From: Arenibacter troitsensis
GTDB lineage: Bacteria; Bacteroidota; Bacteroidia; Flavobacteriales; Flavobacteriaceae
Direction of reading: 5' to 3'
Assembly: GCF_900177645.1 (NCBI RefSeq)
Contig: NZ_FXAO01000005.1
Coordinates: forward strand, 375,889 to 439,888
Length of the DNA stretch: 64,000 nucleotides
This document shows positions 56,148-64,000 of the stretch, one piece after another (position 1 is the stretch's first letter; the number at the start of each line of letters is the position of its first letter). The notes beneath the pieces were generated by a model. It saw nothing but the letters and a program-made list of their open reading frames with translations. It did no database searches and was not told the origin of the DNA. The translations under genes and the position numbers were made by a program.

Positions 56148-56642
56148 ATGAGTAAAGTAGCCGTAGTTATGGGAAGCACCAGCGACCTCCCTGTTATGCA
56201 AGAAGCCATTGATATCTTAAAAGGTTTTGACATTGAGGTAGATGTAGATATTGTCTCTGCACACCGTACCCCTGAAAAATTGTTCGATTTTAGCAAGAAT
56301 GCCCATAAAAATGGCTACTCCGTAATCATTGCCGGTGCAGGTGGGGCAGCACATTTGCCGGGAATGGTGGCGTCCATGTCCCCTTTACCTGTTATTGGGG
56401 TTCCCGTAAAAAGCAGCAATTCCATAGACGGCTGGGATTCCGTGCTATCCATTCTCCAAATGCCCGGCGGGGTTCCCGTGGCAACAGTAGCACTTAATGG
56501 TGCAAAAAATGCCGGAATACTGGCAGCCCAGATTATAGGAAGCTCGGACAAATGTGTCTTGGACAAAATTATCCTATACAAAGAAGGCTTAAAGCAAAAG
56601 GTCATTGAAGGAGCCGAGGAAATGAAAAAAGGAAAATCTTAA
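56148..56642 (+). CDS. purE: N5-CAIR mutase
   Basis: This 164-residue enzyme (class I PurE) shows VVMGSTSDLPVM, VDIVSAHRTPEKLFD, IAGAGGAAHLPGMVAS and the conserved DGWDSVLSILQMPGGVPVAT. The SAHRTP and GAGGAAHLPG sequences are the active-site signatures. It follows purK directly. Confidence 0.98.
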   Translation: MSKVAVVMGSTSDLPVMQEAIDILKGFDIEVDVDIVSAHRTPEKLFDFSKNAHKNGYSVIIAGAGGAAHLPGMVASMSPLPVIGVPVKSSNSIDGWDSVLSILQMPGGVPVATVALNGAKNAGILAAQIIGSSDKCVLDKIILYKEGLKQKVIEGAEEMKKGKS

Positions 56643-56707
56643 ATAGATTTCATTTTTTACCATCCATTTTGAAACCGAATACCCATTAAAAAACGCAATA
56701 CCCCAAT

Positions 56708-58738
56708 ATGAATCCATTATTGACTCCATTTGATACAGCACCATTCTCCAAAATAAAAAATGAACATTTTAAACCTGCATTTTTGCAGGCCATTGAGGAT
56801 GCCAGGTTAGAAATCGATGCCATTGCAAACTCCAAAGAGGCTCCTACTTTTGAAAATACCGTAGCCGCATTGGATTTTGCCGGGCAACAATTGGATAGGG
56901 TATCCAGTGTGTTTTTTAATTTGAATTCTGCAGAGACCAATCCGGAAATTCAGAAAATAGCTCAGGAAGTATCTCCCCTTCTGTCGGAATTCAGTAATGA
57001 CATTACCTTGAACGAGGAATTGTTTAAGCGGGTTAAAACGGTATACGACCAAAGGAATGATCTGGAACTGACCACCGAGGAACAGACACTTCTCGACAAA
57101 AAATACAAAAGTTTTAGTAGGAACGGCGCCAATTTGCCCCTGGATAAAAAGAAGCGCCTACGTGAAATTGATGCCGAACTGTCCAAACTTAAGCTTCAAT
57201 TCGGGGAAAATGTTTTGGCCGAGACCAACAAATATGAAATGCACCTTACCAATGAGGAAGATTTGGACGGACTTCCTGAAGGGGAAAAAGAGGCAGCTGC
57301 GCAATTGGCAAAATCAAAGGACAAAGACGGTTGGTTAATTACCCTGGATTACCCTAGCTATATTCCTTTTATGAAATATGCCAGTAATAGAAAATTACGC
57401 AAGGAGCTTTCCATTGCATTTGGCAGCAAAGGCTTTCATAACGACGAATTGGACAATCAGAAAAATATAATAAACATTGCCAACCTACGACACGAAAGGG
57501 CCAATCTGTTAGGCTATAAAACACATGCGCACTATGTGTTGGAGGAACGCATGGCCGAAACACCTGAAAAAGTCCACCAATTTCTTCAAGAATTGCTGGA
57601 AAAAGCAAAACCGGCCGCTGAAAGGGAATTTGCCGAATTGGAAATTTTCGCAAAACAATTGGACAATATAGACCGATTGGAAAAATGGGACGGAGCCTAT
57701 TATTCTGAAAAATTAAAGCAAAAACTGTTCGATCTGGACGATGAAAAACTCAAGCCCTATTTTAAATTGGAAAATGTAATTGCCGGAGTATTTAAAGTAG
57801 CGACAAAATTATTCGGCCTGCAATTTGAAGAAGTTTTTGATATCGACAAATATCATCCGGATGTAAAGACATATCGCATTTACGACAAGGACAAGAATCT
57901 AGTATCCCTATTTTACGCCGATTTCCATCCTAGACCGGGAAAACGTGGAGGCGCTTGGATGACATCCTACAAAGCGCAATACGTTCAAAACGGAATCAAT
58001 GTACGTCCACATATTTCCAATGTCTGCAATTTCACCAAACCTACCGCTAGCAAACCCTCCTTACTTACTTTTAATGAGGTTACTACCTTGTTCCACGAGT
58101 TTGGGCACGGATTGCATGGCATGTTGGCAAATACTGTTTACCCAGGCCTGTCCGGAACTTCTGTATATTGGGATTTTGTGGAACTTCCTAGCCAAATAAT
58201 GGAAAACTGGTGCTATGAAAAGGAAGCATTGGAGTTGTTTGCCACACATTACCAAACGGGAGAAGTAATACCGATGGAATTGGTAGAAAAAATAAAAGAC
58301 TCGGCCACCTTCCAAGAAGGAATGGCCACCTTAAGACAAATTAGTTTTGGCCTGTTGGACATGTCGTGGCACGGCACAGACCTATCTGGAATCAGCAACG
58401 TAAAAGAACAGGAAGTAAAGGCTTTTGAACCAACGGATCTATACCCAGAATGTCCTGAAACCTGCATGAGCACTTCATTTTCCCACATATTTCAAGGCGG
58501 ATACTCCTCTGGATATTACAGCTACAAGTGGGCAGAAGTATTGGACGCGGATGCCTTTGCCTACTTTAAGGAGAAAGGTATTTTCAATCAAGAAGTGGCC
58601 ACAAAATTTAAGGACAATGTTCTGTCTAAAGGCGGAACTGAAAAGCCTATGGAATTGTACAAACGTTTTAGAGGTAGCGAACCTAAGATAGAGGCCTTGT
58701 TAAAAAGGGCAGGTTTGTTGTCTGAAACGGTGAATTAA
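56708..58738 (+). CDS. M3-family oligopeptidase (peptidyl-dipeptidase Dcp-like)
   Basis: This 676-residue zinc metallopeptidase has the HEFGH motif (His463, Glu464, His467) and the downstream Glu zinc ligand in WDFVELPSQIMENW. N-terminal and C-terminal alpha-helical halves surround the site; KRGGAWMTSYKAQ and GGYSSGYYSYKWAEVLDADAF are typical. There is no signal peptide, so it probably acts in the cytoplasm as an oligopeptidase or Dcp-like enzyme. It lies 66 bases after purE. Confidence 0.94.
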   Translation: MNPLLTPFDTAPFSKIKNEHFKPAFLQAIEDARLEIDAIANSKEAPTFENTVAALDFAGQQLDRVSSVFFNLNSAETNPEIQKIAQEVSPLLSEFSNDITLNEELFKRVKTVYDQRNDLELTTEEQTLLDKKYKSFSRNGANLPLDKKKRLREIDAELSKLKLQFGENVLAETNKYEMHLTNEEDLDGLPEGEKEAAAQLAKSKDKDGWLITLDYPSYIPFMKYASNRKLRKELSIAFGSKGFHNDELDNQKNIINIANLRHERANLLGYKTHAHYVLEERMAETPEKVHQFLQELLEKAKPAAEREFAELEIFAKQLDNIDRLEKWDGAYYSEKLKQKLFDLDDEKLKPYFKLENVIAGVFKVATKLFGLQFEEVFDIDKYHPDVKTYRIYDKDKNLVSLFYADFHPRPGKRGGAWMTSYKAQYVQNGINVRPHISNVCNFTKPTASKPSLLTFNEVTTLFHEFGHGLHGMLANTVYPGLSGTSVYWDFVELPSQIMENWCYEKEALELFATHYQTGEVIPMELVEKIKDSATFQEGMATLRQISFGLLDMSWHGTDLSGISNVKEQEVKAFEPTDLYPECPETCMSTSFSHIFQGGYSSGYYSYKWAEVLDADAFAYFKEKGIFNQEVATKFKDNVLSKGGTEKPMELYKRFRGSEPKIEALLKRAGLLSETVN

Positions 58739-58832
58739 ATGATATAGACAGTAATAAATGGGCATTGGCAGAAAGCAGTTGTAGGCTAATTATATTGAAA
58801 TCGATTTATAGCACTGACAAAAGTAATAACTT

Positions 58833-59276
58833 ATGAAAATAGATGTCCCAGATTGGTTAATTATTCTTGGAGGTATAGGTCAGATTTTCACTGCATTAAT
58901 CTATCCATACATACGCCACAATGTATTTGATTGGTACAATGATGTAAAACAATTAAAGCCATTAAACCAAGAAATAGCAAAAACCTATGGCAGATACATT
59001 CAAGGTCTTAATTTTTCGTTTGGACTAATCGCAATCCTTTTAACCGAAGATTTGCAGAATGGTTCACGGTTAGCACTTGCAATGACCGGTTTGATTGCCG
59101 CCTATTGGATTGGCAAAGTTGCCACCCAAATTGCATACTACCCAATGTACCAAATCCCACAGAAGACACTTTTCAAAATTGGAAGTTATTTTATGAATGT
59201 ATTATTTATTCTGTTCGCTTCTGTGTTTGGTTGGCTCTTCATCAACAACCTCACACAGCATATCACATTACAATAA
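58833..59276 (+). CDS. Uncharacterised four-helix membrane protein
   Basis: This 147-residue protein has about four hydrophobic helices (for example WLIILGGIGQIFTALIYPYI, LNFSFGLIAILL, LALAMTGLIAAYWIGKVAT and MNVLFILFASVFGWLFINN). I do not recognise the family. It sits between an M3 peptidase and a PH-domain protein, and ends 4 bases from the end of that convergent gene, with no room for a separate terminator. Confidence 0.7.
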   Translation: MKIDVPDWLIILGGIGQIFTALIYPYIRHNVFDWYNDVKQLKPLNQEIAKTYGRYIQGLNFSFGLIAILLTEDLQNGSRLALAMTGLIAAYWIGKVATQIAYYPMYQIPQKTLFKIGSYFMNVLFILFASVFGWLFINNLTQHITLQ

Positions 59277-59280
59277 CAGT

Positions 59281-59715
59281 TTACAATCCCGTATTGTCCT
59301 GAATCTGGGGATTTAGCTGTTTTAAATGGCCTATAAACGCACGTTTCCCTTTAGGGGAAATGATAACGCTTTCATATTTGTTGTAAAAAACCTCCAACCT
59401 GTCGAAGGAAGTGGCCGGTGCACTTATAGGATTTTTGGTAGCCTCCAGTTTTGTTATAGAGCTTATGGGAATGGAACGATTTACCAAAAATCCACTTTTA
59501 ACCCTTAAGACTCCATTACCAATTTCATAATAGGTAGAAACAAAGTGGTACCCAATAAAAATTGAAGGGAGCAGCAATAAGATAGGGCCAATACTTAAAG
59601 AATATTTCAGCAACTGAACAATAGGCGCCAAAAGTAAAAGCAGGACTGCAACTACCATAATCCAACCTATTTTTGACTTATATCTTACCATAGCTTCTAA
59701 ATTCCCAAGAACCAT
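59281..59715 (-). CDS. Membrane PH-domain (bPH2/DUF304-like) protein
   Basis: This 144-residue protein has two adjacent membrane helices (IGWIMVVAVLLLLLAPIV and IGPILLLLPSIFIGYHF), then a bacterial PH-like domain with GVLRVKSGFLVNRSIPISSI, LEATKNPISAPATSFDRLEV and ISPKGKRAFIGHL. A second possible start lies at 59691 (MVRYKSKIGW), which would shorten it by 8 residues. Function unknown. Confidence 0.85.
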   Translation of the reverse strand: MVLGNLEAMVRYKSKIGWIMVVAVLLLLLAPIVQLLKYSLSIGPILLLLPSIFIGYHFVSTYYEIGNGVLRVKSGFLVNRSIPISSITKLEATKNPISAPATSFDRLEVFYNKYESVIISPKGKRAFIGHLKQLNPQIQDNTGL

Positions 59716-59761
59716 TTAGGGCACCCAAGTCAACCGTTATAGCCCGGCCGTTGCCCTAGAA

Positions 59762-60121
59762 TTAATTGTTTGCCTTAACGGCATCATATCCCCCCTCCAG
59801 GTTAACAACATTGGTAAAACCCAAAGATTTCAACTTTTCCTGTGCCTTCGCACTGCGCCCCCCCATCTTGCAATAGAGGTAAATAGTTTTGTTTTTGTCC
59901 ACGGTATTAAATCGATCCGAAAAATCGGCGTCATACCAATTAATATTCTCGGCATTATCCAAGTGCCCTGCACTAAATTCCTCAGGGGTCCTAACATCTA
60001 CCAAAATAGCGTTATTCAACATTTCCTGTTTAAAGTCGACTATCGGCATTTTGGTCTTATTTTCTTGTGAACAGCCCGTTTGCAGTATTAATACCACCAA
60101 AAAAAGAAATATTGTTCTCAT
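59762..60121 (-). CDS. Rhodanese-like domain lipoprotein
   Basis: This 119-residue protein has a lipoprotein signal (LQTGC lipobox, Cys about 17) and a single rhodanese domain with LVDVRTPEEFSAGHLDNAEN and YLYCKMGGRSAKAQEKL, with the active-site Cys in YCKMGGRS. It is likely periplasmic or outer-membrane bound and involved in sulfur transfer or binding. It is divergent from the sigma factor gene. Confidence 0.93.
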   Translation of the reverse strand: MRTIFLFLVVLILQTGCSQENKTKMPIVDFKQEMLNNAILVDVRTPEEFSAGHLDNAENINWYDADFSDRFNTVDKNKTIYLYCKMGGRSAKAQEKLKSLGFTNVVNLEGGYDAVKANN

Positions 60122-60195
60122 AACTTATATGCTTAATCAAAAATAAGAATTCTACTTCAGAAAAAAATCACTTATTTTTGAAAGGACAAACAGGT

Positions 60196-60756
60196 ATGAC
60201 AAAACAAGAATTAAATCCGGACATATGGGTCGATAGTTATTCCGATTACCTTTTCAATTATGCGGTAAGCCGGGTAAGCGATTCTGAAATTGCCAAAGAC
60301 TTGGTACAGGAAACTTTTTTTGCCGGATTAAAATCTGCAAAAAATTTTAAAGGGGAGGCAGCCGAACGCACGTGGCTAATCTCTATCCTAAAAAGAAAAG
60401 TCATTGATCATTATCGCAAAATAAATTCAAAAAAGGCGAAATCCATGGTCCGTATTACCCAAAATCAAAATAGTGAGGCCGATAGCAACTTTTTGGAAGA
60501 ACAAGTAGCGGACCCAATGAGTTTATTGGAAAACAGCCAAATAGAAAACGAAGAATTGGGTATGGCCATTCAGGATTGTATAGCCAAGCTTCCCCAAAAA
60601 CACGCTTTGGCATTTACCCTAAAAACTATAAACGGACTCAGTACCGAAGAGGTATGTAAGGAGCTGGACATCAATCCGTCTAATCTTTGGGTTATCCTCC
60701 ATAGAGCAAGAACTGTTCTTATGGATTGCCTAAACAACAATTGGTTCAAGATATGA
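60196..60756 (+). CDS. ECF-type sigma-70 family RNA polymerase sigma factor
   Basis: This 186-residue sigma factor has region 2 (YLFNYAVSRVSDSEIAKDLV and FFAGLKSAKNF, with GEAAERTWLISILKRKVIDHYRK) and region 4 (AIQDCIAKLPQKHALAF and LSTEEVCKELDINPSNLWVI, HRARTVLMDCL). The ATG at 60196 is preferred. Its TGA overlaps the ATG of the next gene, a small zinc-finger protein that is probably its partner. No target promoter is evident in the window. Confidence 0.94.
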   Translation: MTKQELNPDIWVDSYSDYLFNYAVSRVSDSEIAKDLVQETFFAGLKSAKNFKGEAAERTWLISILKRKVIDHYRKINSKKAKSMVRITQNQNSEADSNFLEEQVADPMSLLENSQIENEELGMAIQDCIAKLPQKHALAFTLKTINGLSTEEVCKELDINPSNLWVILHRARTVLMDCLNNNWFKI

Positions 60757-60980
60757 AAAGCTGTAAGGACGTTGAAATAATTTGTACTAAAGTTCAATAT
60801 AAGGAAGCCTCTTTCTTAGAGAAAATCAAAATCAAACTGCACCTATTGTTTTGCAGAACCTGTAAATCTTTTTCCAAAAAAAACACCGAACTAACTTCTC
60901 TCTGCTCCAAAGCAAATATTAAGACGCTTTGTATAGAGGAAAAGGAAAAAATGAAAACGGAATTAAAGTCAAGGATTTAA
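60753..60980 (+). CDS. Small zinc-finger (ZAS-like) putative anti-sigma factor
   Basis: This 75-residue soluble protein has Cys at 4 and 11, and the ZAS-like His-x3-Cys-x2-Cys at about 29-36 (KLHLLFCRTC). There is no membrane helix, unlike many anti-sigmas. The ATGA overlap with the sigma gene indicates tight coupling and supports a role as its anti-sigma or co-regulator. It runs 12 bases into the end of the convergent UbiA-like gene. Small genes of this type in flavobacteria may be mislabelled in databases because of the nearby gcvP. Confidence 0.8.
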   Translation: MKSCKDVEIICTKVQYKEASFLEKIKIKLHLLFCRTCKSFSKKNTELTSLCSKANIKTLCIEEKEKMKTELKSRI

Positions 60981-61799
60981 AAAGACATCCAACACCAAAA
61001 TACAGACCCACCAAAAAATTGGAATGGCCTCTACCCAAAATGAAGAAAAAAATTGGGATTGATTTCTTCGGGTGGACAGCATCAATACTCCTAGACCAAG
61101 AAATGCCAGCCCCTTGCCCAATACTTCAAAATACGTAAGGTAATCTTTCAAGAAAGTCAAAAAGAAAAAAACCACCGCTCCTACTGCTCCAAAAACCTTT
61201 GTTTTTAGGTAACCATATCTTTGGGGCAAAGTTCTTAGTTCCGGATCATCATAATCCAAATCCCTAATTTCGAAAGGCAACATTAGGATCAGGACCATTA
61301 AAAATCGCTGTACCAACTCCACGGCAACATCCCAATCCAAAACCCTATATGCCGCTACAATGGGCAAAACTACCGTTGTACCTGCCCACACCAAAGCCAC
61401 TATAAAAATTTTGAGACCCCCCAAACTTCTAAGATTTTTTGCGTTGGGCAAAAGCGGAACGGCATATAAACTGGTGAGAACCAACAATACTGCAAGGCCG
61501 ATCCAAGCTTCAAAAGACATAAAAAAGGAATGATAAAGAGCAAAGGCCCCTGCAATAAAACTGACCACTTGAATATTCTTGTGATAAGTATTGGCTACTA
61601 GAAAATACTTTTTTGCCTCCACCCCATATTTCACAAAATTGTAGCACGCAATAGTTCCGAAAAACACCAAATATGATATATGGTTGTCCCTGGACAATCC
61701 AAAAAAAACGCAGGTGATTTCAATAAATGCAAAAACCGCTAGTGCTACATGTATACTGGCATCCAGATAAAAATGAAATAAGTAGTTACGCCAGTTCAT
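60969..61799 (-). CDS. UbiA-like polytopic membrane protein
   Basis: This 276-residue protein has about nine membrane helices. The segment LPFEIRDLDYDDPELRTLPQRYG resembles the second aspartate-rich motif of UbiA prenyltransferases. The expected first Asp-rich motif (NxxxDxxxD) is replaced around YNFVKYGVEAKKY, so it may be a divergent or inactive member. Substrate is unknown. It is convergent with the sigma/anti-sigma pair and divergent from gcvP. Confidence 0.75.
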   Translation of the reverse strand: MNWRNYLFHFYLDASIHVALAVFAFIEITCVFFGLSRDNHISYLVFFGTIACYNFVKYGVEAKKYFLVANTYHKNIQVVSFIAGAFALYHSFFMSFEAWIGLAVLLVLTSLYAVPLLPNAKNLRSLGGLKIFIVALVWAGTTVVLPIVAAYRVLDWDVAVELVQRFLMVLILMLPFEIRDLDYDDPELRTLPQRYGYLKTKVFGAVGAVVFFFLTFLKDYLTYFEVLGKGLAFLGLGVLMLSTRRNQSQFFSSFWVEAIPIFWWVCILVLDVFLNP

Positions 61800-61939
61800 A
61801 AATCAAAAATAATCAAAGTGTTCATAACCTCTTATTTTAGTTAAAAACTTTGAAATAGTTGGAAGTAAAAGCCGCAAAATAAACATAAATAATGAGTATT
61901 TTTGCTCACTTATATTTTAGATTATAATTGCTTGAATTT

Positions 61940-64000
61940 ATGAGGACAGACTTATTTGCCTTGCGCCATATCGGCATTAGAGAAGAAGACCTTCCACAGA
62001 TGCTAAGAACCATCAGGGTCAACTCGGTAGACCAGTTGATTTCAGAAACCATTCCGGATGATATTCGTCTTGCTAAGCCCTTGGCTTTGGACACCCCATT
62101 GAGTGAACACGAGTATTTGTCCCATATTCAAGTCTTGTCCGAGAAAAACAAAGTTTTTAAATCATATATAGGGCTAGGTTATCATGAAAGTATAACTCCT
62201 TCGGTGATAAAAAGAAATATTTTGGAAAATGCAGGATGGTATACGGCCTACACGCCTTACCAAGCTGAAATTGCCCAAGGGCGCTTGGAGGCCTTATTGA
62301 ATTTCCAAACCGTAATAGCCGAACTTACAGGAATGGAATTGGCCAATGCCTCCCTTTTGGACGAGAGTACTGCCGCCGCAGAAGCCATGACCATGCTCTT
62401 TGATGTACGAAGCAGGGATCAAAAGAAAAACAACGTTTTAAAATTCTTTGTTTCCGAAGAGATATTGCCCCAGACATTGTCCTTGTTAAAAACAAGGTCC
62501 ACGCCACTCGACATAGAACTGATTGTTGGTAACCACGAAAGCTTCGAATTCGGTGACGATTATTTTGGCGCCTTGTTGCAATACCCAGGAAAGCATGGCC
62601 AAGTACATGATTATGCTTCCTTCGTGGCCAAGGCCGTAGAAAAAAATATAAAAGTTGCCGTTGCCGCAGATATCTTAAGTTTGGCTTTATTGACCCCTCC
62701 GGGTGAATTTGGAGCCGATGTGGTGGTAGGAACCACTCAACGGTTTGGAATTCCCTTAGGTTATGGCGGACCACATGCCGCTTTTTTTGCCACAAAGGAA
62801 GAGTACAAACGAAGTATCCCTGGTAGAATAATCGGAGTTACAAAGGACACCGATGGCAAGCCGGCATTAAGGATGGCTTTACAGACAAGGGAGCAGCACA
62901 TAAAACGGGACAAGGCTACCTCCAACATCTGCACAGCTCAGGTCCTATTGGCTGTAATGGCCGGGATGTACGCGGTTTATCACGGTCCAAAAGGATTAAA
63001 ATATATCGCAAACAAGGTGCATTCCACAGCCGTTACCCTGGCGGATAGTCTTGAAAAATTAGGGTTGTACCAAACCAACACTTCGTATTTTGACACCATA
63101 AGTATAAAGGCGGATTCCTCCAAAGTAAGGCCCATTGCCGAAAAATATGAGGTTAATTTCCTATACGTTGATGCAGACACCATATCTATTGCATTGAACG
63201 AAGCCACTTCCATAAAAGACCTACAATTAATAGTGAATATCTTCGCCGAAGCTATCGGCAAAGAAGCTATTACAATCAATGGCCTTTTATCACAATCCCT
63301 GCTTGAAAACAAGCTTGTGCGTACCTCAACCTTTTTGGAGAACAGCGTGTTCAATTCCTATCACTCGGAAACGGAATTGATGCGTTATATCAAAAAATTG
63401 GAACGAAAGGATCTGGCCTTGAACCACTCCATGATTTCCTTGGGTTCCTGTACCATGAAATTGAACGCTGCCTCCGAAATGCTTCCTTTGAGTATGGCAC
63501 GTTGGGGAAATATCCACCCTTTTGTTCCTGTGGAACAAGCCGAAGGCTATCAGATCATCCTGAAGGAATTGGAAAGAGATCTGAATATCATCACCGGGTT
63601 TGCAGGCACTTCTTTACAGCCAAATTCCGGAGCACAAGGTGAATTCGCCGGCCTAATGGTCATAAGGGCTTATCATGAGTCCAGAGGGGAAGGCCATAGA
63701 AATATTTGCTTGATACCTGCCTCTGCGCATGGCACCAACCCAGCTTCGGCAGTAATGGCGGGCATGAAGGTAGTAGTTACAAAAACCGACGAAAACGGAA
63801 ACATAGATGTGGCCGACCTAGCAGAAAAGGCCGAGCTGCACAAAGATAATCTGTCCGCCTTAATGGTAACCTATCCGTCTACCCACGGCGTATTTGAATC
63901 CTCCATTAAGGAAATCACAAAATTGATTCATGATAACGGAGGTCAAGTCTATATGGACGGAGCCAATATGAATGCACAGGTAGGGTTGACCAACCCTGCC
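61940..64000 (+). CDS. gcvP: Glycine dehydrogenase (decarboxylating), P-protein, 5' part
   Basis: 687 codons are in the window and the frame is open to the right edge, so the gene is partial. It begins MRTDLFALRHIGIREEDL, has YTPYQAEIAQGRLEALLNFQ, GADVVVGTTQRFGIPLGYGG, LGSCTMKLNAASEMLPL and GGQVYMDGANMNAQVGL. The P-protein decarboxylates glycine with PLP and transfers the aminomethyl group to H-protein. The PLP lysine (HLNLHKTF region) lies beyond the window. The 140-base upstream region shows no glycine riboswitch that I can recognise. Confidence 0.98.
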   Translation, partial: MRTDLFALRHIGIREEDLPQMLRTIRVNSVDQLISETIPDDIRLAKPLALDTPLSEHEYLSHIQVLSEKNKVFKSYIGLGYHESITPSVIKRNILENAGWYTAYTPYQAEIAQGRLEALLNFQTVIAELTGMELANASLLDESTAAAEAMTMLFDVRSRDQKKNNVLKFFVSEEILPQTLSLLKTRSTPLDIELIVGNHESFEFGDDYFGALLQYPGKHGQVHDYASFVAKAVEKNIKVAVAADILSLALLTPPGEFGADVVVGTTQRFGIPLGYGGPHAAFFATKEEYKRSIPGRIIGVTKDTDGKPALRMALQTREQHIKRDKATSNICTAQVLLAVMAGMYAVYHGPKGLKYIANKVHSTAVTLADSLEKLGLYQTNTSYFDTISIKADSSKVRPIAEKYEVNFLYVDADTISIALNEATSIKDLQLIVNIFAEAIGKEAITINGLLSQSLLENKLVRTSTFLENSVFNSYHSETELMRYIKKLERKDLALNHSMISLGSCTMKLNAASEMLPLSMARWGNIHPFVPVEQAEGYQIILKELERDLNIITGFAGTSLQPNSGAQGEFAGLMVIRAYHESRGEGHRNICLIPASAHGTNPASAVMAGMKVVVTKTDENGNIDVADLAEKAELHKDNLSALMVTYPSTHGVFESSIKEITKLIHDNGGQVYMDGANMNAQVGLTNPA

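Noticed and set aside
60969-60980. 12-base overlap as sign of misassembly or frameshift
   Set aside because: Convergent end overlaps of this size are common in compact genomes and both reading frames end normally.
61800-61939. Possible glycine riboswitch before gcvP
   Set aside because: No tandem GGAGAG-type aptamer or other conserved core is present; the region is AT-rich and featureless.
62325-62795. Minus-strand open frame (156 codons) opposite gcvP
   Set aside because: Antisense to a conserved gcvP region; rich in Arg/His as expected of a shadow frame.

Overview
The window is a gene-dense, roughly 40% G+C piece of a chromosome from a member of the Bacteroidota, most likely a marine Flavobacteriaceae. 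The evidence is a GLPGLI-family protein, DUF5686/carboxypeptidase-regulatory-domain outer-membrane proteins, an HPRT-adenylate kinase fusion, a split methionine synthase, Obg without its C-terminal domain, TAnnTTTG-type -7 promoter boxes and few Shine-Dalgarno sequences. No IS element, prophage, CRISPR array, tRNA or rRNA was seen.

Region 1 (about 1-21,600) is a sulfur, methionine and S-adenosylmethionine (SAM) block, all on the minus strand. From right to left it holds metK, metY, a giant MetX-aspartokinase-homoserine dehydrogenase fusion, metZ, an Rrf2 regulator, DUF2061-cysH-cysD-cysN, a sulfite reductase with an extra C-terminal domain, uroporphyrinogen-III methyltransferase (siroheme supply), a ferredoxin-NADP reductase (electron supply), and a methionine synthase split into two genes with a serine/threonine dehydratase between them. 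Three leaders carry SAM riboswitches: SAM-I before metY, SAM-I before the N-terminal metH gene, and a SAM-II-like element before metK. The cysH promoter carries a repeated operator-like element that could be the Rrf2 site. Together these genes reduce sulfate to sulfide, make acetylhomoserine from aspartate, join the two to homocysteine, methylate it and make SAM, with SAM feedback on RNA.

Region 2 (about 21,600-33,240, mostly minus) holds an outer-membrane beta-barrel protein with a GLPGLI protein, a deoxynucleoside kinase (+), a membrane ion-pumping pyrophosphatase beside a soluble pyrophosphatase, a DUF5686 outer-membrane protein and pyruvate dehydrogenase E1 beta. Region 3 (33,400-45,000) holds etfBA, a bifunctional-nuclease-family protein, a CNT nucleoside transporter, thyA, a small carbohydrate-binding-module protein, a class V aminotransferase, 2TM protein-folA, murI, a Mpl-type ligase, a cupin and an atypical SDR. 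Region 4 (45,200-52,400) is dominated by a 2,028-residue alpha-2-macroglobulin with an intact thioester motif, then DoxX and DUF4136 proteins. Region 5 (52,500-64,000) holds obg, the hpt-adk fusion, purK-purE, an M3 oligopeptidase, small membrane and PH-domain proteins, a rhodanese lipoprotein, an ECF sigma factor with a small zinc-finger anti-sigma-like partner, a UbiA-like membrane protein and the 5' part of gcvP, cut by the window edge.

Most genes are ordinary housekeeping genes. The less ordinary points are the layered SAM/sulfur regulation, the fusions, the interrupted metH, the operator pair at the cysH promoter, and several palindromes and decayed fragments. I did not find a clearly new defence or mobile system.
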